Below are positions 10,947 through 21,890 of a stretch of 64,000 bases of DNA, piece by piece. The notes under the pieces are model-generated. The model was given only the letters and a program-made list of their open reading frames with translations. It had not been told where the DNA came from and made no database searches. The stretch is taken from the NCBI GenBank assembly GCA_025504975.1, contig JANUWI010000014.1, positions 1-64,000 on the forward strand. Direction: 5' to 3'. Made by a program: the position numbers and the translations under genes. Within the stretch, counting starts at the first letter, position 1. Every line of letters starts with the position of its first letter. Source of the stretch: Plenodomus lindquistii (lineage: Eukaryota > Ascomycota > Dothideomycetes > Pleosporales > Leptosphaeriaceae).

Positions 10947-11613
10947 GGTGGAGGCGTGTGGGGTGTGTGAAAGTAGTGGAGAATGGAGCAAGCAGCAAGA
11001 GTTGAATGGCTGGTGCGAGGGTATGCAAAGATCTTGAGATCCGTATCTGTAACCCCGAAGACGAGGGAAAAATTTGGCGTTGCGCGGTGAGACTGAAAAC
11101 TTATACCAGCGAGCGAGCGCAGCACCCAAAGTGGACTAGCTTGATAGTTTGAGCGGACGCGACGCTGCGATTCACTTCACCTCTCTCATCATTCACATAC
11201 TCAGGCCATCATGTTTAAAGGTACTCATCTCATTCACCTTCTCCATCTCTACTCGCCTCCAATCCTCATCCCAACCGCCAGCATTACACCAATCCTTCCC
11301 CAACACACCCCTTATCTAAACCAACAAAACGCTGTGCCAAAAGATCAGAATGGTATGTCCATAGCCCCAGTTTCCAAGAAAGACACAAAATATGCGCTCT
11401 GCTGCCGCCGAAGCCAGCCAGCCAAACAACCAACCTACAGATAAACATGAGAAAACACATCGAATCTCGCGGAGTGGTATCCCGAACAAAACCCCCTTCC
11501 TCGTGAAATCCCAGTATAACAACGTAAACGCCTCGCTCGCTTGTAAATGAATGATGAATCTCATGCTGCGTCGCCTGGAACACCACACCCTGCTTCCTCA
11601 ACGTCTCAACACC
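10947..11613. other. Intergenic region
   Basis: This lies between the start of the coiled-coil gene and the end of the DH-domain gene. At 11211 the plus strand reads ATGTTTAAAG followed by GTACTC, which could be a short first exon plus donor of a small protein gene, but I could not assemble a convincing continuation. The rest is pyrimidine-rich, C/T-biased sequence typical of a fungal leader or promoter. Confidence 0.4.
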
Positions 11614-14600
11614 TCAATACCTCAACTTCCCCAACAAACTATAACAGTAAGCACACTCCCTCTCGCTCTTCATTTGCACCATAAACACCCTCGCCCTTGC
11701 GCCAAGCACACCGCCGGTATGACCGACACCTCCCACCTGACCAGCATCATCAATGTGATCTTCCCAAACACTCACGGCGATACCACTGCGGGCCACGCGC
11801 TCAAAGCACGTCTCTGACAGCGTGACATCGAGAAGCGTCTCGCCCTTGCTCTTGCCCGTCACCACGATGCGGCGCTCTTGCGTGTGGTCTCTCGTTCCCG
11901 GTGCGCGCTGGCGCGGATTTGTCGGCGAAGAAGGAACACTGGGGTTGGGCGAGGGCAACATGATGGTTAGACGGGCGCTGCCCATGTCGCGCCACTTTTT
12001 GGACGACTCGCGCTCGTAGAGGCGGCATTTTGTGTTTGTTATACCAGCGGGTGCACCACGCGCCCTGCTAGCTTCACCAGTAGGAGTCGATGAGCCAGAG
12101 TCGGGGCGCGATCCGCTATCAAAGGAACCCGTACTGCGCGACCCAAGCGTAGAGTCGCGAACGCTGAACATGCCGCGCTTGCCAAAGGAGAAGCGGCCGA
12201 GCGCCGATTTGAGTGCAGTGTTCATTGTCCCGACCGAAGATTCGGTAGCGGCTGAGATGGAAGCAGCGCGTGTGCTTGTCTTGCGGTAGCTGCTACGGCG
12301 GCCGAGGGTTCCTCCAAGCCATCCCGAGTTTCCTGCATTGCCCCGCGCTGCGTTCTGCCGGTCCATGGCTTCCGCCCAGCTCGATTGTCCGTACGGGCCA
12401 CGTGCGTTTTGGAGAGCCATATACGTAGGATTGTTGATGCGCGATTGATTGATCATGGCGTATAGCTGTGCGCATTCTGCTGGACTTCGGCTCCTCAGCA
12501 TAAGATTATTGCCAGTCTTGATGCGTGAATCTTCGGTCGGTGGTGAGCGAATGGAAATGTCAATGGCCGTGGACTTGCGTAGAGGCACCAGCGGGGTAAG
12601 CTCAACCGCAATAAGGGGAGCACGTCCTTCAGTCTGGATAATCTCATCGCCGTCGGCCATGAAGGGCTTGGAGTGGTGGGCGGTAATCTCAAACACCTCA
12701 ATCTTGCCTGGCGTTACCACAATGCTGCACTCGTCGGGATGTAGGCTGTCCCATCGGCCTGCCTCGGACCAAGCAAAGAGCGAGGCGATAGTCTTGGAAG
12801 CCTTGCCAGAGCTTTGCGGTACGGCTCGGTATGGCGTGTTGGAAGCAGACTGCGATGGCGTGATTGTTTCATTGGGCAGAGTGTAGATCGACGCTGGAGG
12901 CGATACCTTGGGAAATGTCTTGTCGTCTTCTTGCGGCTTCTCGGTCGTCGGTGGCTTGGGCTCCCTTGCGCTGTTCATCGGACGCGATGTAAATCCACGC
13001 GGACCGGGATACCCTATCGGCAGCAAAGGCATGGGCACATCGTCATCGAGGTCATCTTCGGACGAGTCTGATGTAAGACTCTCTTCGTCAGATTCGCTCA
13101 GCTCTCCATCCGACGCAACGTTTTCCTCGCTCTCGCTAGAGGATGACGAAGTGGACTCCTCCGTACACGTAGAAGGCTCGTATTCGTGCTTCAACGGCGA
13201 TGACGAGCGGCGTTTGTTCTTCCAACCCGGTAATGAAGGTGTAAAGACGGGAGTCTTGGAGCCTTTCAACGTGACAGGCGTTGCAGGGCTGGGCGATCGA
13301 TGGGGCGGAGTGGCAGGTGGCCCGACCTCTTCGTTTTCAGGTATCGCGTTCGCCTCCTTCTCCAGTTTCGACGGTGCGGACGCTGGACCGTCGCGGAACT
13401 TCTTGGGCGGATCTCGAGGGCCTCGGATAGGTGTTGAAGGTGTACTGGTCTTTCTTTGTCTTGGTATGCTTGGGAGGTCCAAAGACGGCACGGAGGACAC
13501 CCTTCGATGGGCCTGTGGTCGTTGAGGTGATGGGGGTGAGCCGGGTGGTGACAGATCGTCGGGTTCTATAGTTTGATCGTCGGATTCATCAGACTCATCC
13601 GAGTTGTCCACGTCTGATGAAGGCATCCATACACTGTAGCCCTTACTTGATGACGATATAGTGGAGGCATTCGCTGGGAGAGACTGCGGCCGACGCTTTG
13701 TAGACTTCCTTCGCGGCTTGGGGAGTTGCTCTACAGCAGACGTTTCATCAGGCTCGGCAGGATCTTCAAGGGTGATCTGGCGCGATGCTCGTGCGGCGGC
13801 AGGAGAAGGTGTGTCTTTGGCCAGTCGCTTCGTTGCTCTGGCTCGCTTGAGTCCCGACGGCGAAGCAGTACCGGCCATGCGCACTGCCTCGTTTAGACTG
13901 CGAGGTGTGCGATCGAGATCTTGCTCGGGGCTGCCCGGTAGAGAGCCCTCACTCACTACATGTCGCTGTGGCATGTCATTCTCGTCGTATCCCATGGTCA
14001 CATTCGAGTAATCCTCGCTCGGTGGAGTGGTTGGTGACGAGATACGAGATTGTCTCTGCTTTTCAGGTGTGTCGTAGTTCCACACCTTGGACACCTCCGT
14101 ATGCTGCTCGCCAATTGGAATCTCAATCTCGTGCGGACTTGGCGTTCTGCTCTTCTGTGGGATTGTAGACTGTGTGACAGCTGACTGTAGGGACGACGAT
14201 GCATGGCTGCTACTTGGCCGTGGAATCGCAAGTCCAACTGCACTCGGCGACTTGCGCACTTCTGCAATCTGAGGGGGTATCGGGTTGAGACCCAGCATCT
14301 GCACCCAGTCGAATCCGGCTTGCTCATCGTCGGTCAGGAGCGACATCACCTCGCTCCATTCAGATCCGTCTGCTTGGTTTCCGCGGATCATGACAATAAT
14401 CTCTCCTTGGGCATCGCCATTGCGAGCAGAACATTTGCTCAGCTGAATGGGAGGGAGCAGTAGCCAGCGTCCCGTCGGATCGACCTCGCAGATGAGTATG
14501 TCGCCTCCATTTCCTGTACCTGGCATGTTATCGCGGAGTAGAATCTCAACGCGACAACTAATTTCCTGGCCAGTGGAGTGGTATAGATGGAGATCAAAGT

Positions 14601-17600
14601 GATCTCTAGCTCTCACACATCGCTTGGAATCGATGCGTACACCAGCGAGAGGAGCTAAGCTCCGAGGATCGCGAGAGCGGGTAGGGTCTATATTAGCCGC
14701 GGCCTCATCTTCAAGCCGGGCTTGTTCGTCATTAGATCGCTTGCGTGCAGCAGCAACAAGGTCTTGGAAAACGGACGATACGTTCTCTGCTCGTTCAGAA
14801 GGCTTGACATGATTGACGCCCTGCATTGATGTCAGTGAATGAAGGTGGAGAACAAGTGCAAAAACATACCCTCAAAGTCTTGGCCAGATACTTCAAACGA
14901 ACAAGCGGTCGCTTCAACATGTATGCCACGTCAACACGCTCTCCATCGCCGTTGACAACGTAACCATCTGCATTTCGTGGCATTCCTTCGTCCCAGGGAG
15001 CGCCGTCTTCAGGCCCATTGACTACCTTGGCCGGTTTGAACGGATCATCATCTGCTGGCGCGAGGCTAATAACCACATCTTGAAAGCCGAGTCGCCAGGC
15101 TGCAATGTAGTCAGAATAGACGCGTTGGGCACTCTGAGCCCAGGACACGAATGCGTCAGAGTCTTCTTTGGGCACACGCTTGTGCAGAGTCTTGAGGCGT
15201 TCGAGACAGACACCCATGTTCACAATTGGCTTGGTAACGTCAATCGGATCTGTTGTGCCTGAGCGAGAGAAGAGTCCAGCTGCAACGGCCGAGTCGGACT
15301 TTGAAAGAACGCAGCTGAGCAGCACAGGAATGACACCGTCGACGATTGTGCGTAGCTCCCGCATGTATTTTGCCTCGTCGGAGGTCAGTTCCCGCATAAT
15401 GTCCTCAATGGTTGCCGTGGCCAGGCGGCTCCTGTTGGTGCGGATGCTTCGAGCGGACATGATGCTCTTCGTGCCTGCTGCCTTGGGCATGGAAAGCACA
15501 GAAATTAGGTCGGCATGATTGGCAAGTTTCCTCCGCCTCGTGCTTCTGCGACTGACAATGGTAGATGTTTCGGGGTTCAGTAGCGACCCGACTTCTGATG
15601 CAGTCACTCCCGAAATGACGCTTCCCTCGTGAACAGTCTGCAGATATTCAGATTCTGTAATCTCAGAAAGAGCGCCCTGTGTTCGCGTAGCATTGGACTC
15701 TGAAACAATGGTGGAGAGCTTCTTGCCTCTTGAAGGAAATCCTCGTTGTATTGAGAGTGGGCGGGGCCGCAGTGGGATGTTCTCAATGTCAATCGTGGAT
15801 GCGTCTACCGAAGAAGAGACTGCAGATGCAGTGTCCACGTCATCTTGTGGGTCGTCGACTGATGTGGTTTCTCGAAGTGGCGATGACATGGAGCGACTCT
15901 TTGTAGGAGAGTGCTGGCTGCGTCTGGCACCGCGGCGCTTCAGGGTTGGTGTTGGGGTGAGCGATACTTCACTCTCTGTTACTTGCACGGAGGACTCGGT
16001 CATGACGGTGGAAACGACTGTCGATGCCGCATCGTCTACAGACTGGGTCTCGGCGGACACCTCACGGCTGCGCTGTCTACGCCGTCTCCCGCTGCCACTT
16101 CCGCTGCTGCGTCTTCGCGACTGTTTTGCGGGCTCATCCTGGGTATCGGTAGAAGTGGTGACATCTGATTTGTCCTCCTTTGGCTGCAAGTCGAGGCTCG
16201 ACATGGACTCTTTCGATGTGCGTCTGCGCGAGCTGCCCTCGACAAAAGGGTCTGGTGTGCCGCTGAGCCAGGCTTCTAAGCGGTTTCCAAACGTCTTGGT
16301 GGGCGGCGGCGTCTCCTCTGCAATGGCAAGCTCCACGGGTACCCTGGCGACGTCGTCCTCGCTCGTGCGGGGCCATGATCTACGGCTGCGTCGTCGCGAG
16401 GGTTTTGGAGCTGCTTCTGGCTCCTGTGCTGGCACGACTGCATCTTCCTCGTCGGTGCGGGCGAATGATCTGCGGCTCCGTCGGCGGGTGGGCGTTGGCT
16501 CGTCTCTCAGGGCGTCTCGTGGCGACTGGGCTGCTGCGCGGTCGCCCTGGCTTCGTGGCCGCCGTCTGCGCCGTCTTTCTCTGATCTCGTCGTCTCGCGG
16601 CGATGTGATGGCGGTGATGCGGCTCCTGGGCTGGCTCGCCGGCTGGTTCTCCTCATACTCGACTGTGACGGTGTTGGCAGGGTCTTGGGTCAGGGCCGAC
16701 TCGGACTTGTTCGCTCTCTTGTGTGTGTATGGCGCCACCGGCGCGACCAGCTCTGGCGAAAGGGATCTGCGTGGCGAGGTGCGTGCCCGCCGCCTTCGCC
16801 GGACCTTGACGAGCTCCAAAGGATCCTTCTCTGGCTGTGGTGATGCTGGTGCGCCTGCGTCCTCCCCGCTCTTGTCCCCGCTCTTGATGTCTTGAGCGCT
16901 GCCGGAGCTGCTGCTCTTCGGTCGCTGTTCGCTCTCGGGCTTGGAGGGTCTTCGCTGCTTCGGCGGGGCTTTGGTCTGTCCTGTGCTCCTCCCGACATAG
17001 GAAACAAGGGGCAGCAGCGGGTTCAGTGGCGGGGTGCTGGGTGCCGGCGGCTTCACCTCCTTGGCCTCCTTGCCAATGGGCCTGTCGTTTTTGACAATCT
17101 TGGACGGGCGCACCCATGCATTGGGGATCGTCTTGGGCGGGGGCCGGCCAGTGTCCTTGGGGGGCGACTGTTTCTGGCGCCAGTGCGAGTCGCTGATGAC
17201 GCGCTTCTTGGGCGCGGTGGCGGTGAGGACGTCGTCGTCGAGGGGATTGTGGGGGGCGGGCGTCTTGATGGCGCTGGCGGGGCGCTCGGGGCTGCCGTCG
17301 ACCGACTTCTTGGCCGTGTGGGCGGGCTTCCAGTTGGGCTTGTCGTCGTGGGGCCTGCTCTTGGGGGTCGTCGGGGGCTTTGGGGCGGGCGTGGCAGGCT
17401 TGCTGGCCGTGTCGGGGGCGTCGGGGGCGTTGGGGGCGTCGGACGCGGGCGATGGCGATGATGGTGCGCCGGGGGTGGCAGGAACAGCGGGCTCAGGCTC
17501 GGGCTCGACGTCGACCTGCCAGCGCTTGATCTTGTCGCGCACGTTGGCGGGCTTGTTGATGCCAATGGCCTTTGCAAAGTCGTTGCCGTTCATCGTCTTG

Positions 17601-17698
17601 GTGCTCTTGTCGGGCGCGCCCTTGTTCTTGCCCGGCGTGCCATGCTTTGCGTGTCCAGCCGGGTCGTCGGGGTCAGTGGGCAGCGGCGAGGCGGGCAT
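11614..17698 (-). CDS. Large DH-domain (RhoGEF-like) protein, 2011 aa
   Basis: Two exons, 17698-14870 and 14820-11614, joined across a 49-nt GT-AG intron at 14821-14869 in frame. Residues 1-720 are low-complexity: Pro-, Ser- and Arg-rich, with basic clusters such as RRRRRPRSQGD. From about 760 to 950 the segment starting TIEDIMRELTSDEAKYMREL has the look of a Dbl-homology domain, the catalytic fold of Rho-family GTPase exchange factors. It is followed after the intron by a beta-rich, PH-like region (about 985-1110). A Ser/Pro-rich acidic linker (1150-1590) leads to a second folded part with HPDECSIVVTPGKIEVFEI and a conserved-looking C-terminal domain ending LLGKLRY. Fungal DH proteins of this size act in polarity and septation. 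The exact orthologue is not clear to me. Confidence 0.78.
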
Positions 17699-18314
17699 CG
17701 AGTCTTGCAGTCATTGGAGCTGGCGCGGGCGGGGCGCAATGTCGTGGGTGGGTGTATGCGTCGTGTTGTGCGGCAGTCGTCACTTCCAACGTCTCTCGCT
17801 CTGGCTCTGACTGGGGAGAGCTGGGAATCCCCCGCAGTCGACGTGACGAGATGACAACCGGGCGAGGCGTGGCGAGGCGTGGTGTGGCCAAGGGTAGCGA
17901 GCGTGTTGCGTGCACGAGGGAAGCGTGGTGAAATGCAGTCACCCCATCAGGTGCTGCTCGAGCAAAGAATGGGGCGGTGCGATTGTGATTGCAAACCTGG
18001 ACGGTGCGTTGACAACGCCCAACCACCATGTGGAGCGACCGGCGCGATTCATGCACGTGTACACCCAGCAAATCGATGGCTTAGTTGTGCACGTCAGAAG
18101 CTTTGCATGCTTTGATGCAGCGTCAGTATACTTCCCCTGTACTAATGCACCCCCGACAAACCTCGAGTCTGCCCTTGCAGCCTTTTGTTTAGACTATCTA
18201 CATCTTTTGAGACTTTGTTGCCATCAGCCCATCGTGTCTCGGGAACAGGCCCCTGTCGCTCCTCCCTCGTCTATTCGCCCAATCGCCGTAGCGCCTTCCC
18301 CCAGCCTCAGATCG
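17699..18314. other. Promoter-side intergenic region of the DH-domain gene
   Basis: Upstream of the minus-strand start at 17698. No gene is supported. Around 17865-17885 a short GAGGCGTGGCGAGGCGTGG direct repeat is visible. Confidence 0.4.
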
Positions 18315-18378
<64 letters not shown>

Positions 18379-18412
18379 CCACCACCACCACCACCACCAC
18401 CACCACCACCAC
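18315..18412. repeat. Compound trinucleotide microsatellite (CAA)n(CAC)n
   Basis: About 21 uninterrupted CAA units (18315-18378) change directly into about 11 ACC/CAC units (18379-18412). The array is open in most frames, giving spurious poly-Asn, poly-Thr, poly-His, poly-Val, poly-Cys and poly-Gly reading frames. It starts 48 bases beyond the stop codon of the GH105 gene, so it lies in or near that transcript's 3' untranslated region, not in a protein. Confidence 0.95.
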
Positions 18413-18459
18413 AATCATATACCATCACATGCCATGCCCTATTCTCTACACTCTACACG

Positions 18460-19723
18460 TCAACACCTCTCAATCTCCAGACTTGCCAACACAAAGGCCG
18501 CACTCCCCAACACACTATCATACAGAATGGGCCGCCCCACATAATACTGCATCACCGTTAGCTCACATGCTCAACCTCCTCTACACCAGACTCACCTCAA
18601 ACGTCGCGGTAGAATTGAGACTACACACTGCAACCGTGCCATTCCATCCCAACACCCCTCCCTCACCCTCCTCGACTACAAACGTCTTGACCAGATACGC
18701 ATACGCTCTCCTCGCTATGCCTGTATAGTCCGTGGCATTCGTGTCCTGGATCAATCCCAGCTTGACTCCTTTGAGTAAGGCATAAACAAACATGCTGCTC
18801 GCACTACTCTCCACGTAATTCCCTTGTTGGCCCGGTCGATCGAGCACCTGCCACCATGCCCCTGTCTCTGCATCTCTCGTCGGCTCCAGCACCAGATTCT
18901 TGGCTAGTTGTTCAAAGGCATCGGCAAGGTACGCACGTGCCTTATGATACGCTGGCGTGGATGGCAGCAGTTCATGCGTGTCAACAAGCGCCATTACGTA
19001 CCATCCCATACTCCGACCCCAGACATGGGGACTGGCTCCCGTGGCAGAAGTCTTGTCAACCCATACCGCCGTCCTCGAGGCATCGAACCCGTGTACGAGC
19101 AGGCCTGTCTGTGTGTTGAAACAGCGGGACCATAGAATGGAGAGTTGTGCGAGGACATTGTTAATGGTAGTAGTGTTGTCGACTGGGTCTTGCGACAACG
19201 AGTATGCAGTAAGAAAAGGGACAAAAGAGTACATGCCATCAAGATATCCCCAGTGCGGATACACATAGTACCATAGACTCCCGTCTGAATTTCGAGGCTG
19301 CAGGTCGATGGAAGCCCGGAGTGCAGATACACTTTTGTTATAGCTTTCCGAGCCAGTCTGGGCGAGGAGAGAGAGCAGCGCGTTCCCGTTGCCGAGCCGA
19401 TCCAGTGAATATCCCACGTTTCTTGTCGCATTCGACAGCGCGGGGCTGATAGCATCTACAGATTTCTCAATGTATGCTGTGACTGCGTCGGTAGTCGACT
19501 CATTGGGGTATTGGAGAGCTAACTGAGTAAAGGCTTTTTGCACAAAGGCTGCTTGGAGAAAAATCGACGAGTCGGTGGCGTTGGCGAAGATGCCCTGGTT
19601 GCGAGACATGATGCTTTGAGCCATTCGCAAGGAATATCTCTTGACGTTGGGCCCTCCATCCTGAGTTTGTGCTTGGGACAGTGCAACAAAGGCTGTAAAT
19701 AGCCATGCGCGTATTCGCAGCAT
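18460..19723 (-). CDS. Secreted GH105 unsaturated glucuronyl/rhamnogalacturonyl hydrolase (404 aa)
   Basis: Family members remove unsaturated uronic acids from oligosaccharides left by pectin or related lyases. Exon 1 is 19723-18596 and exon 2 is 18546-18460, split by a 49-nt intron (18547-18595). Without the intron the protein would stop early and lose its last strand; with it the end reads FEYYVGRPILYDSVLGSAAF, as in the family. I start at MLRIRAWLFTAFVALSQA, a good signal peptide, rather than the upstream in-frame Met at 19882. The alpha/alpha-barrel motifs PHWGYLDGMYSFVPFLTAY and HVWGRSMGWYVMALVD are typical. Several N-x-S/T sites fit secretion. Likely role: scavenging of plant wall pectin fragments. 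Confidence 0.9.
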
Positions 19724-20255
19724 GGTGGGAAAGAAGATTGGATTATTCAGAGTTTCAGCAGCGTCGAAGAGCTGGCATCTCACGAGTAGCATGTCATCCT
19801 TTAACTCGATGATTTGATCGACGGGCATCAGCATTGAGTGGCGCTTTGAAATGTACAAATCGGGACATGCCGAGTGAGCCAATGATAGGTACCAGGATTA
19901 GCTAATTGTTGAGTCAGACGGGCCGAAACACCAGCACGCATCAGGTCTACTGTGGTACAGTAAATCACCGCCAGGCTGATGAACCAATGATGGTGCGGTG
20001 CGGTGCGTGCAAGCGCCAATGTGAACGTGTGCGATCTGACCTTTGATGCTCACTCATTACATGCTCGTCCCGACATTATGGCTGCACTAGACATGCGCCG
20101 CGTCTATACTGAATAATCTATGTAGAGTTGCACGCTTTTTTCTGTAACCACATGCTTTCCAAACATGGTGAGAGACTGTAATCGGCATGTAGTACCACCT
20201 CGTCCGCATCCTGGCCCACTGGTACAACGCCCGACTCCCAAAACTGCAACACGCC
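19724..20255. other. Intergenic region
   Basis: Lies between the GH105 start and the 3' end of the sterol isomerase gene. An in-frame extension of the GH105 frame to 19882 exists but is judged to be leader. No other gene or repeat is seen. Confidence 0.4.
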
Positions 20256-21060
20256 CTATGTGCTCTTCTTGACGTATCCAGCCTTTTGTGCGCGCTCCAT
20301 GAGCTTGGCGGCGTCGTTGACAGCGGCGAATGCGCTCCAGGTGGCCATGACGCTCTGGTACATGAGATAGCCTGGAATGACGATCCAGAAGGCATTCATG
20401 AGGACAAAGTAGCCCCAGTAGTAGAATTGCTCGGGGCGCGAGTAGGACAGGTTGAGAATGTAGTGGTCAAACAGCGAGGTGGCGTAGTAGAGGACATCGC
20501 CGTAGAACTGGCCGAGCGAGACGATGAGCTGGGCCGAGTAGCGGAGCGGGTGGTCAATGGAGATGAGGTAGGCGGTCAGGAAGGAACCGGGGCCCCAGAA
20601 GACCTGTCATGGGTGTGTTAGTACGGCGCATCTCGAGCAACAAACAAAGGCTACTAGGCGTCAAACGTACAGCAGTGACCGTCTCCATGCACAGGACAAA
20701 GGCGTCCTGGGTCAAGTAACGCGAGTCGCTCAGGGCATACTCCTTCCACAGCTGGCCAAACAAATCATTGGCGCCTCCCATATGGCGAAAGTTGTAGGCA
20801 AAGTAGCCCTCGAAGAAGGAGTGGATGCATCCGCAGAGGACAAACCACATGATGGTGGAAAGATCCCCCGTGCTGGCGTTGGGGCGAGTGCGCTTGACCA
20901 TGGCATAGGTGGCACTGAAGATGGCAGCAATGCCCGCGCTGAAGATGGTGAGGAGCTCAATGGTGCCCCATTTGTTGGCCAGATAGCCTACAATCTCCAC
21001 CTCGAGCGGGTAGTAAGGGTGCTCCCCAGCGGGCAGATGGGAGAAGTTTGCGGCAGCCAT
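20256..21060 (-). CDS. EBP-type sterol delta8-delta7 isomerase / EXPERA-domain protein (245 aa)
   Basis: A multipass endoplasmic reticulum membrane protein of the emopamil-binding protein family, which shifts the sterol C8 double bond to C7. Exons 21060-20671 and 20603-20256 are joined across a 67-nt intron (20604-20670). The family landmarks are present: IHSFFEGYFAYN in one helix, then the DSRYLTQDAFVLCMETVTA segment, followed after the intron by VFWGPGSFLTAYLI. The Glu of FEG and the Glu of CMETVTA match the acidic residues used for catalysis in EBP. There are about five hydrophobic segments, and the C-terminus is basic (AGYVKKST), suiting ER retention. Yeasts rely on the unrelated Erg2 for this step; EBP-like genes are common in filamentous fungi, so this may be an additional or alternative isomerase. 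Confidence 0.87.
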
Positions 21061-21099
21061 TGCGACGAATGTAGTGAAAAGTGAACAAGGTAAGAGTGA

Positions 21100-21163
21100 A
21101 GGGGAAGGGGAAGGGGAAGAAGAAGAAGGAGGAGGAGGAGGAGGAGGAGAAGAAGAAGAAGAC
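21100..21163. repeat. GGGGAA / GAA / GGA purine microsatellite
   Basis: Purine-only tract directly upstream of the sterol isomerase start (40 bases from the ATG at 21060), with three GGGGAA units, then GAA, then about seven GGA units, then GAA again. On the coding strand it is a pyrimidine tract in the leader or core promoter, which is common in fungal promoters. Confidence 0.85.
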
Positions 21164-21890
21164 TAGGACTGGCACTTGTCTATCAAGTCCCCTTTCCAAA
21201 GCCGGTGTTGGTGTCGTAATGGGGCTTGGGGGAGGATCTTAGGTGGCTCAAACTTCCAAGTTCAATTGGGAAAAATTCTGGGGCCGCTGGGGGACATGGC
21301 GCGCTCGAAGCGGCAGGGATCGGCCACAACAACAACAACCTTGGGGCAAGGGTCCTGACTCCCGACCTGTCACCACCACCCTTTGTCAGCAAACCCTATG
21401 CAAGTAGCCTTTTGCCAGCAACTGCCAGCGTGCCAACCTCTCCGCCGCTGATTGCAGCTCCAGGCCACTCAGTCCACTGGCAGTCCGCAATGCTCCATCT
21501 TGGCGGTCGTGGGCGTCTTGCAGCGTCTTACTGCTTCTGGGCAAGCCTTCCAGCCCACACGTACGTGATGAAATGGAACCTGGAACAGGTGGGTAACACG
21601 TCCAGGGTCGTCTACGACATGTTGCAGACCCGGCCGCAAGAGCAATCAGCAATTCCATCTAGCTGCAAGTTTGCTGCGCCGCAGTCGTCGGCCGACAGCC
21701 TTGGCGGCCATCCTGAGTGTAATCGAGTACAAGTCAATGTAGATAACTAGATGCAAAGTAGGTGGGTTAGTCATCCACCTCTTGTAAGTTATCGCCCCGC
21801 AGCCGCCAACCTCGGCCCCACTATTCACACCTTCACACCCATGAACCCCAGACTTCATCATGACTTTCCACGCCGTCAACAATCGCCGCC
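21164..21890. other. Intergenic region between divergent genes
   Basis: Separates the divergently read sterol isomerase (minus) and amidase (plus) genes and so holds both promoters. A long open frame on the plus strand (21226-21750) shows no recognisable domain. A short ACAACAACAACAAC run lies near 21327. Nothing else is seen. Confidence 0.4.

Noticed and set aside
15693..16895. 400-codon plus-strand open frame
   Set aside because: Antisense to the low-complexity half of the DH-domain gene; Arg/Ser-rich with no motif and no flanking gene structure.
18198..18428. Poly-Val, poly-Cys and poly-Asn/His open frames
   Set aside because: Frame translations of the CAA/CAC microsatellite. They are not proteins.
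18581..18595. Stop at 18581 as the end of the GH105 gene
   Set aside because: It lies in a GT-AG intron; splicing gives the family's C-terminal strand.
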